Origin: Symbiodinium sp. CCMP2592
Lineage: Eukaryota; Sar; Dinophyceae; Suessiales; Symbiodiniaceae
Length of the DNA: 64,000 nt
Direction of reading: 5' to 3'
Assembly: GCA_905221615.1 (NCBI GenBank)
Contig: CAJNDT010003223.1
Coordinates: forward strand, 744,001 to 808,000
The notes under the pieces were generated by a model, which saw only the letters and a list, made by a program, of their open reading frames with translations, searched no databases and was not told where the DNA came from. This document shows positions 1 through 35,189 of this stretch, piece by piece (positions within the stretch are counted from its first letter, which is position 1; every line of letters begins with the position of its first letter). The translations under genes were made by a program, and so were the position numbers.

Positions 1-576
1 TTGTTGACCAGCTCCCTGAACCCGGCATCCCAAAGCTTGAACCTGGCCCGCAATGCTGCGCCCACACCCGCATGTGAACTCCACAGGTCCGGCTGCTTGC
101 CGGGGCAGGCCGGCTTTGCAAAGAACGTCCGAGGGTACACGCCGAGAGCAGCTGCCGCAGAACGGCGTCAGGGTCGGGTTTGGTTCAGGCTTGGGGCAGT
201 TTTCAAGAATTCGCATGTCGTTTAGGTGTAAATCTCCCACCCTCACCCTGCAAATTTTGAGCTGCAAGGGCAACAGCAGACGGCTAGAGCTGCGCCACCC
301 AGCGCTTCTGTGGCCAGCTGGGGCATTCCAGCTGCGTGCCCTCCCTAGCGCAAGGTGGCGAGGGTTACCCTAAACCCCAAAACCTAAACCCTAAGCCCTA
401 AACCTTAACACCCTACAGTGAACCCTAAACCGGTTGAGTGTCCTCAGCCAACATTGACATGGCTTCTGGAGGCTAGTGAGCATGATTATAACGCTGTTTT
501 AGCCTTTAAGAGCCGGGGCTGAGGGGTTAGGGTCTTTAGGCTGTTGCGACTGACGGTTCATTTCTATTCCGGCATA

Positions 577-682
577 ATGTAGGAACCTGATTAAGAAACC
601 CTGGGCCTATAACCCCTAAACTGTAGGGTTCATAGAAGGAACCCTAATGAAGGCCCAAGGTTTCTTAATCAGGTTCCTACAT
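577..682. repeat. Inverted-repeat element, family K
   Basis: About 106 bp with near-perfect ~29 bp terminal inverted repeats: it opens ATGTAGGAACCTGATTAAGA and closes with the reverse complement. The centre (CCCTAAACTGTAGGGTTCAT) carries no ORF. It is MITE-like. Only one copy was noticed in this window. Confidence 0.8.
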
Positions 683-714
683 GACGAAATCTGAACACCT
701 CCCAAACCCCAAAT

Positions 715-815
715 GGGAGTTTCCGAAAATAGGGGACCCTAATATAGTACCCGAAATAGTAGGATCCTTATTATCAGGACCCCGAAACAAGGTACCCCAA
801 TTTTCGCAAAGTCCC
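715..815. repeat. MITE-like element, family A
   Basis: About 100 bp inverted-repeat element beginning GGGAGTTTCCGAAAATAGGG and ending with a decayed copy of the reverse complement (TTTTCGCAAAGTCCC). The interior has the family pattern GTACC..TAGTAGGATCCTTATTAT..GGACCCC. Further copies: 8634-8734, 19150-19251, 23291-23390, 27303-27405, 42918-43018, 44202-44303, 48050-48151, 56035-56136 and 58941-59037. Confidence 0.85.
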
Positions 816-896
816 AAATAAATCACAAGACCAAAGCCTGAACACTCAACTGCTTTGTTTTTGAACCCTCTTTTCCGTCTGCTAGCCCTTTTACCC

Positions 897-1240
897 AGAG
901 ACTCCAAGATGCCTGAATTAAGGAATATACCTTAAATCATATTGGGGACCCCACTATATTGTAAGGTAAATTCCTCAATCAAGGGAAAGATGCCTTAGAT
1001 CAATGTAGGATCCCTGATATGATTTAAGGTATATTCCTAATTCACTTTATGGAACCCTTATAGATCCCTTTAAGGAAACCTTTAAGGACTCCAGGATGCC
1101 TGATATGATTTGAGGTGTATTCCTTAATGAAAGGATCCTTTTTTCGGGACTTATAAGTACCATAACCCCAATTAGGGTCCCTTATAGGGTACTTATAAGT
1201 CTACTGGCTACCTACTCACTAAGTCCCCCGACCCTCCAAG
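897..1240. repeat. Overlapping decayed family C and family H elements
   Basis: Between 897 and 1130 there are degenerate family C segments (GACTCCAAGATGCC, AAGGAATATACCTTAAATCAT and mirrored copies). Bases 1145-1240 form the 3' part of a family H element ending AAGTCCCCCGACCCTCCAAG. This looks like repeated insertion and decay; no ORF. Confidence 0.6.
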
Positions 1241-1479
1241 TAAGGTATATTCCTTAATGAAAGGATCCTTGGGTCCCTGGGCAGAGCTACCTGAGGCTCG
1301 CTCTTGGTGCGGCAGTTGCCCTGAGCTGAGCTGGACATGTCGTCACGGGGAGTTGCACAAGATTCGAGTTCAATCTGATGTGCCAAATAATTTTTGATTT
1401 TTTCACCAGTTCAATCTGATGTGCCTGTGTTCGTACGATATGGAGTATCTAGGCCCTAGACTAATTCCGAAAGCCCCAT

Positions 1480-1960
1480 AGCCCCAAAGCCCTGAACCCC
1501 TAAAACCTAAACCTTAAACTCTAGCTCCTGGCCCTCGCGGCCGTTCGGCAGAGACCTGAAACTCTCAAGCCCCTGAAACCTTTAACCTACAGTCCCCTCC
1601 CCTGCACCCCTGAAGCCCTAAAGCCTTGAAGCCCTAAAGGCCTAAAGCCCTAAACCCCTAAAGCCTGAACCCGTATACCCTAAACCCTCAACTCCGAACC
1701 CTAAACCTGTTAAACCCCCTAAAGCCCTGAACCCTCAAACCTACAGTCCCCTTTTGCCATCTTGAGGTGTTGGCCTCGCAGAGTCGTGATGAGCCGAGGC
1801 CTTAGGATGGAGTATGTCGCGAGTTTAGGGGTTTGGGGGTTCAGGGTTTAGTTTAGGGTTTAGGGTTTAGGGGTTTAGGGGTTTAGGGTTTAGTTTAGGG
1901 TTTAGGGTTAGGGGTTTAGGGGTTTAGGGGTTTGGGGCTGAGCTTAGGGTTTAGGTTTTA
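1480..1960. repeat. Interstitial telomere-like repeats in both orientations
   Basis: Degenerate CCCTAAA units dominate 1480-1755 and switch to TTTAGGG orientation at 1817-1960. TTTAGGG is the telomere unit reported for dinoflagellates and plants. Units vary (CCCCTAAA, CCCTGAA, CCCTAAAG), so this is an ageing interstitial array rather than a chromosome end. Confidence 0.8.
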
Positions 1961-2234
1961 GGGGTTTCCATCTTCTTTTTTCTCCTCTTCCGAGCATCGC
2001 AATCATAGAATGACTGCAGTGCGTATGAGTGCTTTACCTTGGTACTACGTAGTCTGACAACTACCGCTGTTGCTCTTGCTGCTGTTGCTGCTGGTGTGTT
2101 GCCGTTGCAATTCATTTTGCTGTTGCTGCTGCCACTGCCGATGATGCTGCTGCTGTTGTCGTTGTTGTGGTTTTTGTTGCTGTGTTATCTTTACTCGTCG
2201 TCGCTGATGTTGCCGTGGCCTGAAGGCCTCAAGA

Positions 2235-24813
<22,579 letters not shown>

Positions 24814-24972
24814 GTGCAGCAACAACAACGTTTACAATTTGCTGAAAGTCGCACTTGGAGTCAAAATCAAAGTGCTAGAATCCGTCACGATAGGGGGTAG
24901 TGTTGCTGCCCCTAGCGCTACTGTATTCATACCACTACCATTGCTCATACTACCACTCCCACTACAACAACA

Positions 24973-25005
<33 letters not shown>

Positions 25006-26981
25006 ACTGCTACTACTGGTTGTACTACTCGACGACGACGACAACAACAACAACTACTACTACCACTACTACTACTATTGCTGCTACTACTACTACTACT
25101 ACTACTACTACTGCTACTACTGCTAACTACCACGACGACGACCACGACGACGACCGCGACGACGACTACTACTCCGCTACTGCTACCGCGACGATGACTA
25201 TCACGACGAAGCCTAAGTAGCATCATCGCCGGCAACAGGATTCGAGTATTATGACCACTTATGTGCGGAACTTCGTGCATACGATGGCAGTGCTACCAGT
25301 TCCAGATTAAACGCCGGTGAGTCGCAGAACTTGGGCCATGGTGTTGGTATGTAAATCAACAGTTATGTCAAGGTCTTCCACCGCCGTTCCCCTGCTCTCC
25401 TAGCAAGATTGTGGGTAACTGAGGTAGTGATGAGGCCGTAGTGCAGACTTGCCGGACGCGTGGCCGGCATGGCAGCCCCTTGGCGTGCCAGCTTGGAAGT
25501 GGGCCCAGAGCCCTCGAGGACGCATTGCAACTGATGAAGGCGTAATGTGAACTCTAGAGCACGATCGCAAGCATTGCAAGAAGCCACAAGTAGGCGCACA
25601 TCAGCAACAAGACCTGCTAGGGAGAATCCGTTGGCGTGCTGAAGCGAACATACGGAGTAGACACTCTGAAACCGGAGCGCTCGCTGCCAATTTTTCGGTG
25701 CCAGATCTGGTGGTTTTCAGCCACGCGCACTTCTGGCTGCCAAAAAGTGTGACGGCATGCTCAGGTGTCGGATGTAGCTGCTCCATACTGCACCAGACCG
25801 AGTCGTTTATACAGTTCAAAATGTTCCCGAAACATACAGGGATCTTGACAATTAGAATGGGGCGTTTGGGTCAGTATATTATACGATAGGCATACCAGAG
25901 ACTATAAGGGACTATAAGGATTGCTCGTTCTTCCAACGGCTATATTAGGCTCTGAAGTCGTAGCGCAGAAGACTTCTCAGCCGCCATGGAGATCCAGGCC
26001 AGGGTCTCTGCTGTGTGATGCATCCGAAACCCTAATCCCTAAACCTCAAAGCCCACAGATCCTGTGCACTACACTTCAAAATCCCTAAACCCCAAACCCT
26101 AAACCCTAAACCCTAAACCCCTAAACCCTAAACCCCTAAACCCTAAACAAACCGGCGGAAGCCTAAAACCCCCACCCCAAGAGATCCTAAACGATAAAAC
26201 CTGCGCTGCGCCAGATCCAACCCGACGGCCGCTTGACCAAGGCGCATCCCTCGCTTGCAGTTACCTGATGTAGGGGCCTTAAGAATTGGAATAGGATGCC
26301 TTTAAGGGTTCCTTTTAAAGGGGTAGGATGATGAACTTTGGGCTCTTAGATTAGATCATACCATACCCTAGGATCGAAGGCTGCAGATGGAGCGGAGGTG
26401 GTATGACACGGATGAGACGAAGTTGAGACATGTTGTTGCCGGAAACAGGAACAGCGGGCCGAGATTACCAAAGGGTCCGGTTCCAAGCTTGCCAAATTGC
26501 AGATTGGAACTTGCCCGCAACTTCTTAATTCCTGTCTGTTTGGAGACTCAGGTTTGAATTCATGGGCTTGATGGCTGAGGGTGGTCGGGCACGAAAGCGC
26601 AAAGGTGTGCACCTTGGTGTACCGAGATGCTGGCGATCTCGACAAGCTTCCACCTTTTCACCTGCCAAGGCTTACCGCTCATCGTGCCGAAAGGGGAGGT
26701 TCCGAGGCAGTTCCTGATGGTAGCCGAAATGACCCAACTCGAGAGCCGCTAGGAAATCTTTTTGAAGTAACCTTTATGAATGAACTCCGCAGTCACACGA
26801 ATCGGCAGGGTAGTGCCATGTCAGGCTGCTGCGGGGATGCGGCAGAGCGCTTAGCAATCAGGCAGGTCTCCCGTAGATTGTTTTTTTCCAGCACGGCCAG
26901 GGTTTAGGGCCTGGCATCTCACGTCGAGGGCTCTTCCATGTGCAGGGGTTTCTGTAGGTTCTGGGTTTGCTTGCTTGGGAG
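24814..26981. other. Intron or intergenic stretch, no firm exon
   Basis: Contains a CTG/TAC/GAC trinucleotide tract (24960-25200), CCCTAAA runs (26030-26155) and unique-looking sequence. One possible start is ATG at 26571 reading MAEGGRARKRK up to a GT at 26605, but I could not connect it by phase to the next exons. The end of the EF-Ts gene and the start of the EF-hand gene must lie here. Confidence 0.4.
24960..25200. repeat. Compound trinucleotide repeat
   Basis: CTG, TAC and GAC units. Poly-Leu, poly-Tyr and poly-Ser ORFs over it are artefacts. Confidence 0.9.
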
Positions 26982-28780
26982 GAGCTGCGAGAGCTGCTGC
27001 CGGAGGTCCCAGACGAGGCATGGAGACTTACAATGAGAAGTTGGAACGCTTCCTGAAACGCAAAACCCAGGGTTTAGGGTCTAGACTTAGATTCAGGGGT
27101 ACTTAGAAATATGTTTTTTTTGGTTCCTGTAATCCCTGCGAAACAGCTATAACCTATAATTGTTGTAAGGGGTCTAAGTTCAGTATAGTAGACCCCAAAC
27201 CCCAAAGCCTGACTCTTTCATCAGGGGATCCAGCTCGAAGGCTTCCTGAGACTCTACGAGAAGGACGGGCCCGCTCCTGGTTCTCTTTTGCAGAAGCCAT
27301 GTAGGAGCTTCCGAAAGTAGGGGACCCTAATGTAGTACCCTAAATTAGTAGGATCCTTCTTGAAAGGACCCCAAAATAAGGTGCCCCTAATTTTCGGAAG
27401 CTCCCATGTCCTGCTGGATGGTTCTTGCATGCTGACGGCATCCCACGGCAACGTCAACATCCTTCCCCTCCACATCACCATCATCACCATTCTCATCCTT
27501 ATTATCATCATTCTCATGCTCATCATCAAGATCAAGCTCCTCGCGGTCCTGCTCATCGCCATCACACTCGTTTAGATCCTGACCCTCCCCATAGTCATTA
27601 CCATCATCATCTTCGCCATCTTCATTATTGCAGTCATGCTTCAAGTTTGCAAGGTAGCTCTGAATAGCGAAAACCGCCCCCTGCAGACCTAAACACCCCA
27701 CACCCGAATTCCTAAACTCATCTTCTGCAGGCTGCTGAGTTGCCGTTGCTGAACGAGTACCAGCTATGCGAGGCTCTCCAGGCCGAAGTATCCCGTTTGG
27801 TTCCCAAGTTAAACCGAATAGTAGGAAAAAGGGTACTCAAATATTAATATTAATGTTATGTATATGTATGTATATATATATATATATATGTTTCTATTGT
27901 AAAGGGGAGAAACCTAGTTAGACTTCGGCCCTCTTCGCTTCCGATGCTTCGCAATCAAGCCTGAACCCGAATCCCCCCCCCCCCACCCGCCCCGCCAACA
28001 AAAAAAAAAAGCGAAGCTCCTTAACCCTAACGCCTCAACCCTAAACCCCTTCATTCCTAAACGCCAAACCCGAAATCCTAAACCCTAACCCCCCTAAGCC
28101 CTAAACGCAATGCCTTCCAGGCGCTGGATCTCACGAGGAGGGGGACCTTGGACCCCAAGGGCCTCAAGGACATCATGCACTCCTTTGGTGACAGGCACAG
28201 AAGGGGGTTTAGGGTTTAGGGTTTATAGTGTTTTCTATACACGACATGCACTCCTTTGGTGACAGGGGCGGTTGGTTTGAGGTTCTAGAATTCCAGAGTC
28301 TTTTACGAGTTTGTTTTATTGTTAGTCTTCTGTTGAACACCGTAATGGCTATGATTGTGACATGAGGACGTTCGTGATCAGTATTCTTATCACCATTATG
28401 AAGAAATTATTTTGGTTGTAGTTCTTGTCAGTACTGCAGCTATTCCACTCCTCCTGCATTCCTCTATGTTGGCACTGAAGAGTTTTCGCCGAAGTTGTTT
28501 CGTCGTAGCACACATCCTTATGAGTTTGCGCGATGCTAGTGATGCTGGTGTTGCTGCTGCTGCTGCTCCTCCTCCAGCTGCTACTACTATGACGACGATG
28601 ACTACTACTACGACTCCTACTACTCCCACTGCTACTGCTACGGCTACTGTTACTTTTTGCTGTTGTCTCTCGAACCGAACCATTCTTGTGAGTTCTCCGC
28701 ACCCACGCACCCAGAGATCTTTCATCGAGGCTGACTCCTTCGGAGGTTGACCAAATCTTGGAGGGCCTGCCTCGGGATGG
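26982..28780 (+). CDS. EF-hand protein, partial (5 exons)
   Basis: Exons joined in phase: 26982-27005 ELRELLPE (GT donor), 27234-27263 LEGFLRLYEK (GA donor), 27731-27781 AAELPLLNEYQLCEALQ (GC), 28121-28194 beginning ALDLTRRGTLDPKGLKDIMH (GC), 28730-28780 LTPSEVDQILEGLPRDG (GT). The chain looks like a calmodulin/myosin-light-chain type EF-hand pair. Loop 1 is DLTRRGTLDPKG, with Asp at position 1 and Gly at 6 but Arg at 5 and Gly at 12, so it probably no longer binds calcium. A second loop would start at the final Asp-Gly and continue in exons I cannot place firmly; 28892-28909 (NFGGF, donor gtaagt) fits by phase. The N-terminal Met is not found. Confidence 0.6.
27098..27195. repeat. Repeat element, family G
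   Basis: GGGGTACTTAGAAATATGTT..GGTCTAAGTTCAGTATAG is shared with 52730-52830 (GGGGTACTTAGAAATATTTT..GATTCTAAGTTCAGTATAGA). Two copies in the window; the termini are weakly inverted. Confidence 0.65.
27303..27405. repeat. MITE-like element, family A
   Basis: Both arms carry the same GGAGCTTCCGAAA variant. The matching change on both arms suggests pairing or conversion between arms, or a subfamily; 56035-56136 has the variant only on its right arm. Confidence 0.8.
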
Positions 28781-31763
28781 GTCCGCCCCCCCAGAGTTTG
28801 CGAAAGGGTTTGGTCTGGTTTCTGTTTCTCTGTTCTAGGATGCGGAGGGTAAAGGAAGTGTTGTCGTTGTTGTTTTAAGGCACGTTTTCAGGAATTTCGG
28901 TGGGTTCCGGTAAGTGTTTCTGCATGTTGGATGTAAGGGATTTCAGAGCGAAGCTGCCCTTGAAGCCCACAACCCTCGGCTCCTAATCCCGAAATCGCTT
29001 CATCCTAAAGCTTCTAGTTCTAAACCTATGACTAGCCCTTGTGCCCAAGACCTTGTCACCCTAGACTCTTAGGCCCTTTCATCTTAAGCCCTTTGGCTTT
29101 CGGCCTGGTTCCGTAAACCCTTGCAGCCCTAAGCCCTAAGAGCGCGAACCCGGGAAAGAAGACCGACGCTCGAAAACCTCGCGCTGAGCCAAGTCCTGCA
29201 CCTAAAGATCATCACTTAGACCTTTGCTACCGTGCTCATTGCGAGAATGTTCTACCGTTTCGCGTAAGAGTAAGCAACGGCAGTGGTGGAGGTCGAAAGT
29301 ATGCTTGTACTATGATTTGCCATTGTAATTGTCGTTGCTACTTTTCTGCTGGCTCTTCTTTCTCTTTGTTTTTTTGCCGACACAAAACCTCGAAACCCTG
29401 AAAACTCTTAGCCCCCGACAACCCCAAAAACAAATACACTGAAAGTGACCCTTAAAGAGACCCTAAACCCCAAGGAATCATGTACGTAAAACCTTGAGCA
29501 AATTTCAAAACACCAGATACAGCCCATGAAATCCACAAGCCGCCCTAAACCCTAAAATCTTAAACCCAAAACTCTGAGATCCTAAACCACAAACCCTAAA
29601 CCCTAAAATCCTAAACCTTAAAACCCCTACACCCTAAACCCTAAAACCAAAAATCCGAATCCACACACCCTAAAATCCTAAAACTTAAAGCCAGAAAAAC
29701 CTAATCCCTAAATCCTAAAATCCTAAAAACCCTAAACCCTGAAACCCTAAAACCCCTAATCCCTAAACCCGAAAATCCTAAACCCTAAAAGCCTAAACTA
29801 AAATCCTAAAAACCCTAAGACCCTAAAGCCCAAGAACGCCCCTACGACGCAGCCCCAGGTTGGGCCGAGTCAGCTGCCGACTCATCGCGCGGAAGCTGAT
29901 CAAGGCTTGCTGTTTTGATCAGCCTAGGGGTTCAGGGTCTAGGGGACGGTTTTATTGTCAGAATTATTAGTACTATTACTATTATTAATAATATTGTTAT
30001 TATTATCATTATTATTATTATTATTACTGTTATTATTGTTATTATTATTATTATCATTATTATTATTAGTAGTAGTAATTGTATTGTTACTAGTACTGTT
30101 TTTTGATCACTTTTGTCTTTGTTATTCGTATTTTCGGGGTTCAGGGTTTTGCTGATCAAGGCTTGATTTTGTTTCTGCTTCGAATCATTCAGGTTGATAG
30201 GAGGGTTGCTATAATCGGGTTACTATAGTAGTAGGGTTGCAAAAGTAGCATTGCTACCATGCTTATCATGCGGGTTATTACAATACTTAACTATAAGGGC
30301 TATTGTTGTAGGGTTACTATAAGGTTTGCATTAAGGGTTGTTAAACTCTGGGCTCACTCCAAGTGTTACCATCAATGGTACTTTTCCTCACGGAAGAGTC
30401 CTCGTCCCGTAGGGTGTAGATATGCCGATCGAAGCCACATGGGTCGGGTTCGAAGGCCGAAGAATTCATGGAAGAGAGCATGTTCTGCTTTTTGCGATTG
30501 GGCTGGCTTTGGGGTTCTTGGATCTGTTTCCGCAGGGCCCCGACGACATTCCACACCTTTAGAACGAGCGCCTCGTGGATCTGTGCCGACTCGTCATGCA
30601 AGACCATGCAAGACCTTTGATTCAGAGGGCTCAGGCTGTCTGGAAGCTTTCACACCCGGTTTCACCATCAACGTTAGCATGCACTGTGCTTGCCGAAGGC
30701 ATTAGGTGCGATACCTCGATGCAACGTTGTCGAAAAGATGCCCGAGGTCGCAGTCGAGCGCATTGGATATATACTCTCACATGGACGTGCCAGTCCTCTC
30801 AACTCTCCGGCTGTTGCTATCTGGGCTCTTGAAACCTTTCCGAAGAAGGGCATGAGCGAGACATGAGCAAAACCATGCAAGATCCCGGAAACTGTAGCCA
30901 AGAGCAAAGACAAACATACAGAGTACGAAGCCCAGACCTGGGACCCTCAGCGATTTCCGCAACACCGAATGCCTGAACCCTGAATCCAAGAATCCCACAG
31001 AAAAGGCCCTTAAAACAAAACAGAATCCAAGAATCTCAGCCCGAAGCTTCAAACCACTGAAACCAAGTTCTACTGTCGCCTTCCTCTGGCACCAAAGCAC
31101 TGGCCTAGACGTGGCTGGGGTGCTGGGCTCAGAGCTCACCATTTCTGGCCTTGCTACTTCTGCAAAGCCGCCGACCCGGACCCGAACACCATCACCACCA
31201 CTGCCACCACCAGCACCACCACAAGCACCACCGCAAGCACCCCCACCAGCCCCGCTAGTACTGTACGACGAGGGCGACGGCTGCAACCAGCACTGCAGCT
31301 GTAAGCAGCGCCAATGGTGTAGACGAGTCCCGAAGAGCGGTAGTAGGAGAGGCATCAGCAAGGAGACAACTAATTATTGAAAGTAAGAACAGTAGCAGCA
31401 ACAGCAAGAGTAGCAGTAGCAATACCAGTTGTAGTCGTGATATGAATGCTGGCAGGGGTAAGAGTCCAACCCACAGCAACAGCCCGCGGCCGGTGTCGGT
31501 GCGCTTAGCTACAGGGTTGCCAGCCGGCAACGGTTGTTATCACAAATCCACAAGTCATGTCAGCAATGAAACTGCGAGTTCTGGTAATTATTGCACAGAA
31601 GCAGTACTTGTCGTGTGCTGATTATACTATGCTGATTGTTGACCTGGCCGCGAGCTTTAAACTTTGAATCCCGGGAAGGTTTGGGGTTCAGGGTCTGGAG
31701 AATACCCCAAACTCTGACTAAACCCTACAGCCCGAATTCTCCGAATCCTCAAACCGCTGCACA
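28781..31763. other. Intron/intergenic stretch with repeats, no firm exon
   Basis: Holds CCCTAAA-type arrays (29520-29832), an ATT trinucleotide tract (29950-30070), CAC/CAG-rich DNA (31180-31260) and an AGC/AGT-rich stretch near 31390-31430. A phase-compatible candidate exon for the EF-hand gene is 29870-29903 (LGRVSCRLIARK), low confidence. No stop or poly(A) signal can be assigned. Confidence 0.4.
29536..29832. repeat. CCCTAAAA-type interstitial telomere-like array
   Basis: About 300 bp of degenerate CCCTAAA and CCTAAAA units in the C-rich orientation. Confidence 0.85.
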
Positions 31764-31771
31764 GGTGTGCC
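31763..31771 (+). promoter_or_regulatory. Possible spliced-leader trans-splice acceptor
   Basis: An AG (ctgcacag) lies 7 nt before the ATG at 31772. Dinoflagellate mRNAs receive a 22-nt spliced leader at such AGs. Nothing beyond position and AG supports it. Confidence 0.25.
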
Positions 31772-33441
31772 ATGGCGCAAACAGCACTGGTTCCTATTGG
31801 TGATGGCGAGCTTATGGAGCAGCAGCCATTTCCCCAGAGCCGATGAGCTAGGCATGAGCTAGAGATATTTATTTGTCGGCTGGTGTTGGTGTTGAATGCC
31901 AGATTTAGGCGTCCAGCTCATTCTTTCTAACCGTTTCAGGAGTTTCCGGCCTTTCAGTAAGGCTAGTTTCTACAGTACTGTACATGCATGTAGAATGATG
32001 TAGCAACCGTGACAAGACAGATGAATGCTACTGACAACAGCAGCATTACTAAGCATGCGCAGGGTATTCCACCTAGCTGTCAATGGTAGCAGCAACTGGA
32101 ACGATCACTGCAATAATGCGCACACCAATGTGTGCATTATGTGCCTATGGTAGAAGATATGCATTGCGCTTCTTTTAGGATAAGCGAACTGTTGCTCAGG
32201 ATTCCTGAGCCTGTCGCAGATCAGAATTTCAACAGGACCTGCAGGGTTCGCTGTAATGTTTGATGGTCTTCATAAGTGCCTATAGGGTTTCAAAAGAGTG
32301 TAAGAGTCAGGTTTCAGGTTTTAAGTCTAGGGCGCAGAAGAAAGAACTTAGTGTAGGATTTAGATTGTAACCGTATAGAATTTGGGACATGGGGCATAGT
32401 ATTTGGGATTAGGGCTGAGAGTGAGGCCCATGACCCCACACTCCAAACTCTGCATCCTTGAGTTTGGGCTTAGGGGTTCAGGGATGCAGTCACTTTTCCT
32501 TCATGCTTGTTATGATCGTGCAGAGGCCATCCTGTGTAAACGGTCAGTGCTAGTAGCATCTTGCTTTGCCTGAAGCCCCACACTCCATACAGGGGCTTGA
32601 GTAATGAGATACAATGAGACTATGCTACGGCACTAAATGGTATCCCAGAATCCTGTGCGCCTTTTTGTGATCACGAATTTCGCAGGAGAAAAATGTTCGA
32701 GTTGCAGCAAGAGCTGTCCACCCTGCAGAAGCGCTCGTTGAAGCAGCATGAGGTACGAGACAAGATTGTCAAATTCAGAAGCTCTTGTGGGATCTCATAC
32801 ATCCGAGGGTTTGGGAGTCTCTGAATGACAGAAACCTTGCACCAACAAGCCTGAAAAGCCTGGTCTGCTCCATGAAGCCCAAGCGCCGTGCCATCTTCAG
32901 CATCTGAAAGCCACGGAAGCCTGGAGCCCTGAGCCCTAAACCTTAAAAGCCCTACATAAACCCTAAACCCTAAAAGCTTTGCACCCTAAAGCCCTACACC
33001 CTAAAGCCCTACACCCTAGAAGCCCTAAACCCTAAAAGCCCCAAACCCTAAAAGCCCTCAACCCTAAAAGCCCCAAACCATAACAGCTCTAAAGCTTAAA
33101 AGCCCTGAAGCAGAAGCCCCTTCAAAGCCCGACAGTTTCTGCCCACGCCAGGCGGTAATCCACCTGGAAACTGGCCTCAAGACCATGATCTCCGAGGCTC
33201 TGCCTATAGTCTCCATGGTAGTTCCTTTTTTTGGGGGTTTAGCTAAATATAAAATAAGGATCCTATAAGGTAACCCCCCAAAAGGAACTACAATGGAGAC
33301 TACAGGTGGGTTTTGATAAAAAGAGAGGGTTTGGGGTTTGGGGCCCATGGGGGATGTCAAGTTCTTCCTGTCTTTTTGTTAGGCTTTCAGGTTTTTGAGG
33401 TATCCTGCAAACCTAAACTAGTGGAGAGACAACGAGAGAGC

Positions 33442-33532
<91 letters not shown>

Positions 33533-35158
33533 CTCCCTGAACCCTGAAACCCGCCACCCCTAAACCAGAAAAAGAGCATAATAACCCTAAGCCCCAAACT
33601 CTAACATCTAACGCTCAAGCCCTAAACCCCAAAGCCTAAACCCTAAACTCCAAACCGACAGACTCGAACTGCCGGGAGGTCGACCTCCGCCGCGCTTTAG
33701 GGCTCGCCTTCCAGGAGTTTGAGAACCGTATCGAGGTGGAGGGGTCGAGAGTTGAGGGTTTCGGGTTCAGGGTTTAGGGTTCAGGGTTGAGGGTTTAGGA
33801 TTGAGGGTTTAGGGTTTAGGGTTGTTTGGGGTCTTGGGTAGGTGGTGGGTTCCAGGGTTGAGGCTTATTTGTTCGAGGCTCAGGGTTGCTATTGCGTTCT
33901 GTAGCGTTTCTGTCGGTTGTATGGATTGTCTTTGTTGATTCGGACAGGATGCCTTCCAAGACTCCAACAGGAAGTGCCTGGGCATGCCACTTGGCTCGCA
34001 GAAAGCGTATACTTTTCGGATATATCGGATGGGTACAGATTCTCCGGGCCTGGGGGTGTCATAGCTGTGTAGAGCTCAGGTCTATAAGCGTTTTGGGCTC
34101 CGGCCTCGACACCTGCAGTATCCAATTATCTAAACGCAATATTCCACGCAATCCCTAGATCTTGAAGTGACCGCTGATTCCTGCTGCGCCAAACCTCAAC
34201 CCAGACCCAAAGGCCTACTACACCGGCCTAAACAACTACCTACACAATTTTAGGGGTTCTTTAATATTGATAGTATAATGGGCCCCAAAACCCCATTCTA
34301 ATGATTAAGGCCTCTATATCATAGTACCCTTATAGCAGCCCTTATAGCAACCCTTATAGACCCCTTTGAAGGAACCCCATTCTACTTATTAAGGCCCCTG
34401 TATTATGAGCACACGACAAGCCCCAGCATGCAAACTGAAGCATCGGCCCGAGCTTCAGCACATAAGGGACCCTCGCTGACCTTAAGATAGATCCCCGAGG
34501 TCCTTTTTTACTTTCTGAAACCGCCAGAACGACACCGAAAATTCATACAGAACCTTCATAGATGCTGCATGAAGCCTGCATAAAACCACCTTCGACGCCC
34601 TCATAAGCCCCTAGAGCCCGAGATCCTCATCCTCAACTGGCTCGCCTGAAGTAGGTTTCTGTAGGTCAGACGCAAAGAGTCTGAAAAAAACCCTAAACCC
34701 TAAACCCCCTAAACCCCCTAAACCCCTAAACCCTAAACCCTAAACCCTCAACCTCATCCGAGGTTTTCAAAGCGAGAGGACGTAGTCGAGCTGCAGGCTG
34801 AACTTTGAGATGGGGTTGAGAGTTTAAGCTGTCTGACTTCGTTTGTAAAAATTCTAAGATTTATTAACCATGGTCTAGGGGTTAAGAGCGGTTACGACGC
34901 AGAAACGAGGGTTGAGGGTTTAAGTTTAAGACTTCTTAGGAACCGTCTGGGGTTTAAGATTTCGAGATTCAGGTTCAGGGTTTTTTGATTCTAGAGACTG
35001 GTCCGGGTTCGGGCTTCGGGTGCAGGGGTATAGGCATGGGATATCTAAACGCCAACGAAGGGACAAATACATATATAAACCTTTGTATACGATTACAATT
35101 AAACAGATAACATACATACATACATACATACATACATACATACATACATACATTTTTT

Positions 35159-35189
<31 letters not shown>

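Larger units (their letters stand above)
1..2225. other. Repeat-rich region, no gene recognised
   Basis: I see no convincing exon here. The stretch holds degenerate CCCTAAA/TTTAGGG runs (about 370-440, 1480-1760 and 1815-1960), several inverted-repeat elements (listed separately), and a GCTGTTGCTG-type low-complexity tract at 2060-2220. ORFs crossing 2045-2497 are translations of that tract. It may be intergenic, or introns of a gene upstream of the window. Confidence 0.6.

Noticed and set aside
27020-27071. ATG-started reading METYNEKLERFLKRKTQ in the first EF-hand gene exon
   Set aside because: Looks coding, but no GT, GC or GA donor joins it in phase to exon 27234; the other frame (ELRELLPE) does with a GT donor. 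Kept as an alternative only.
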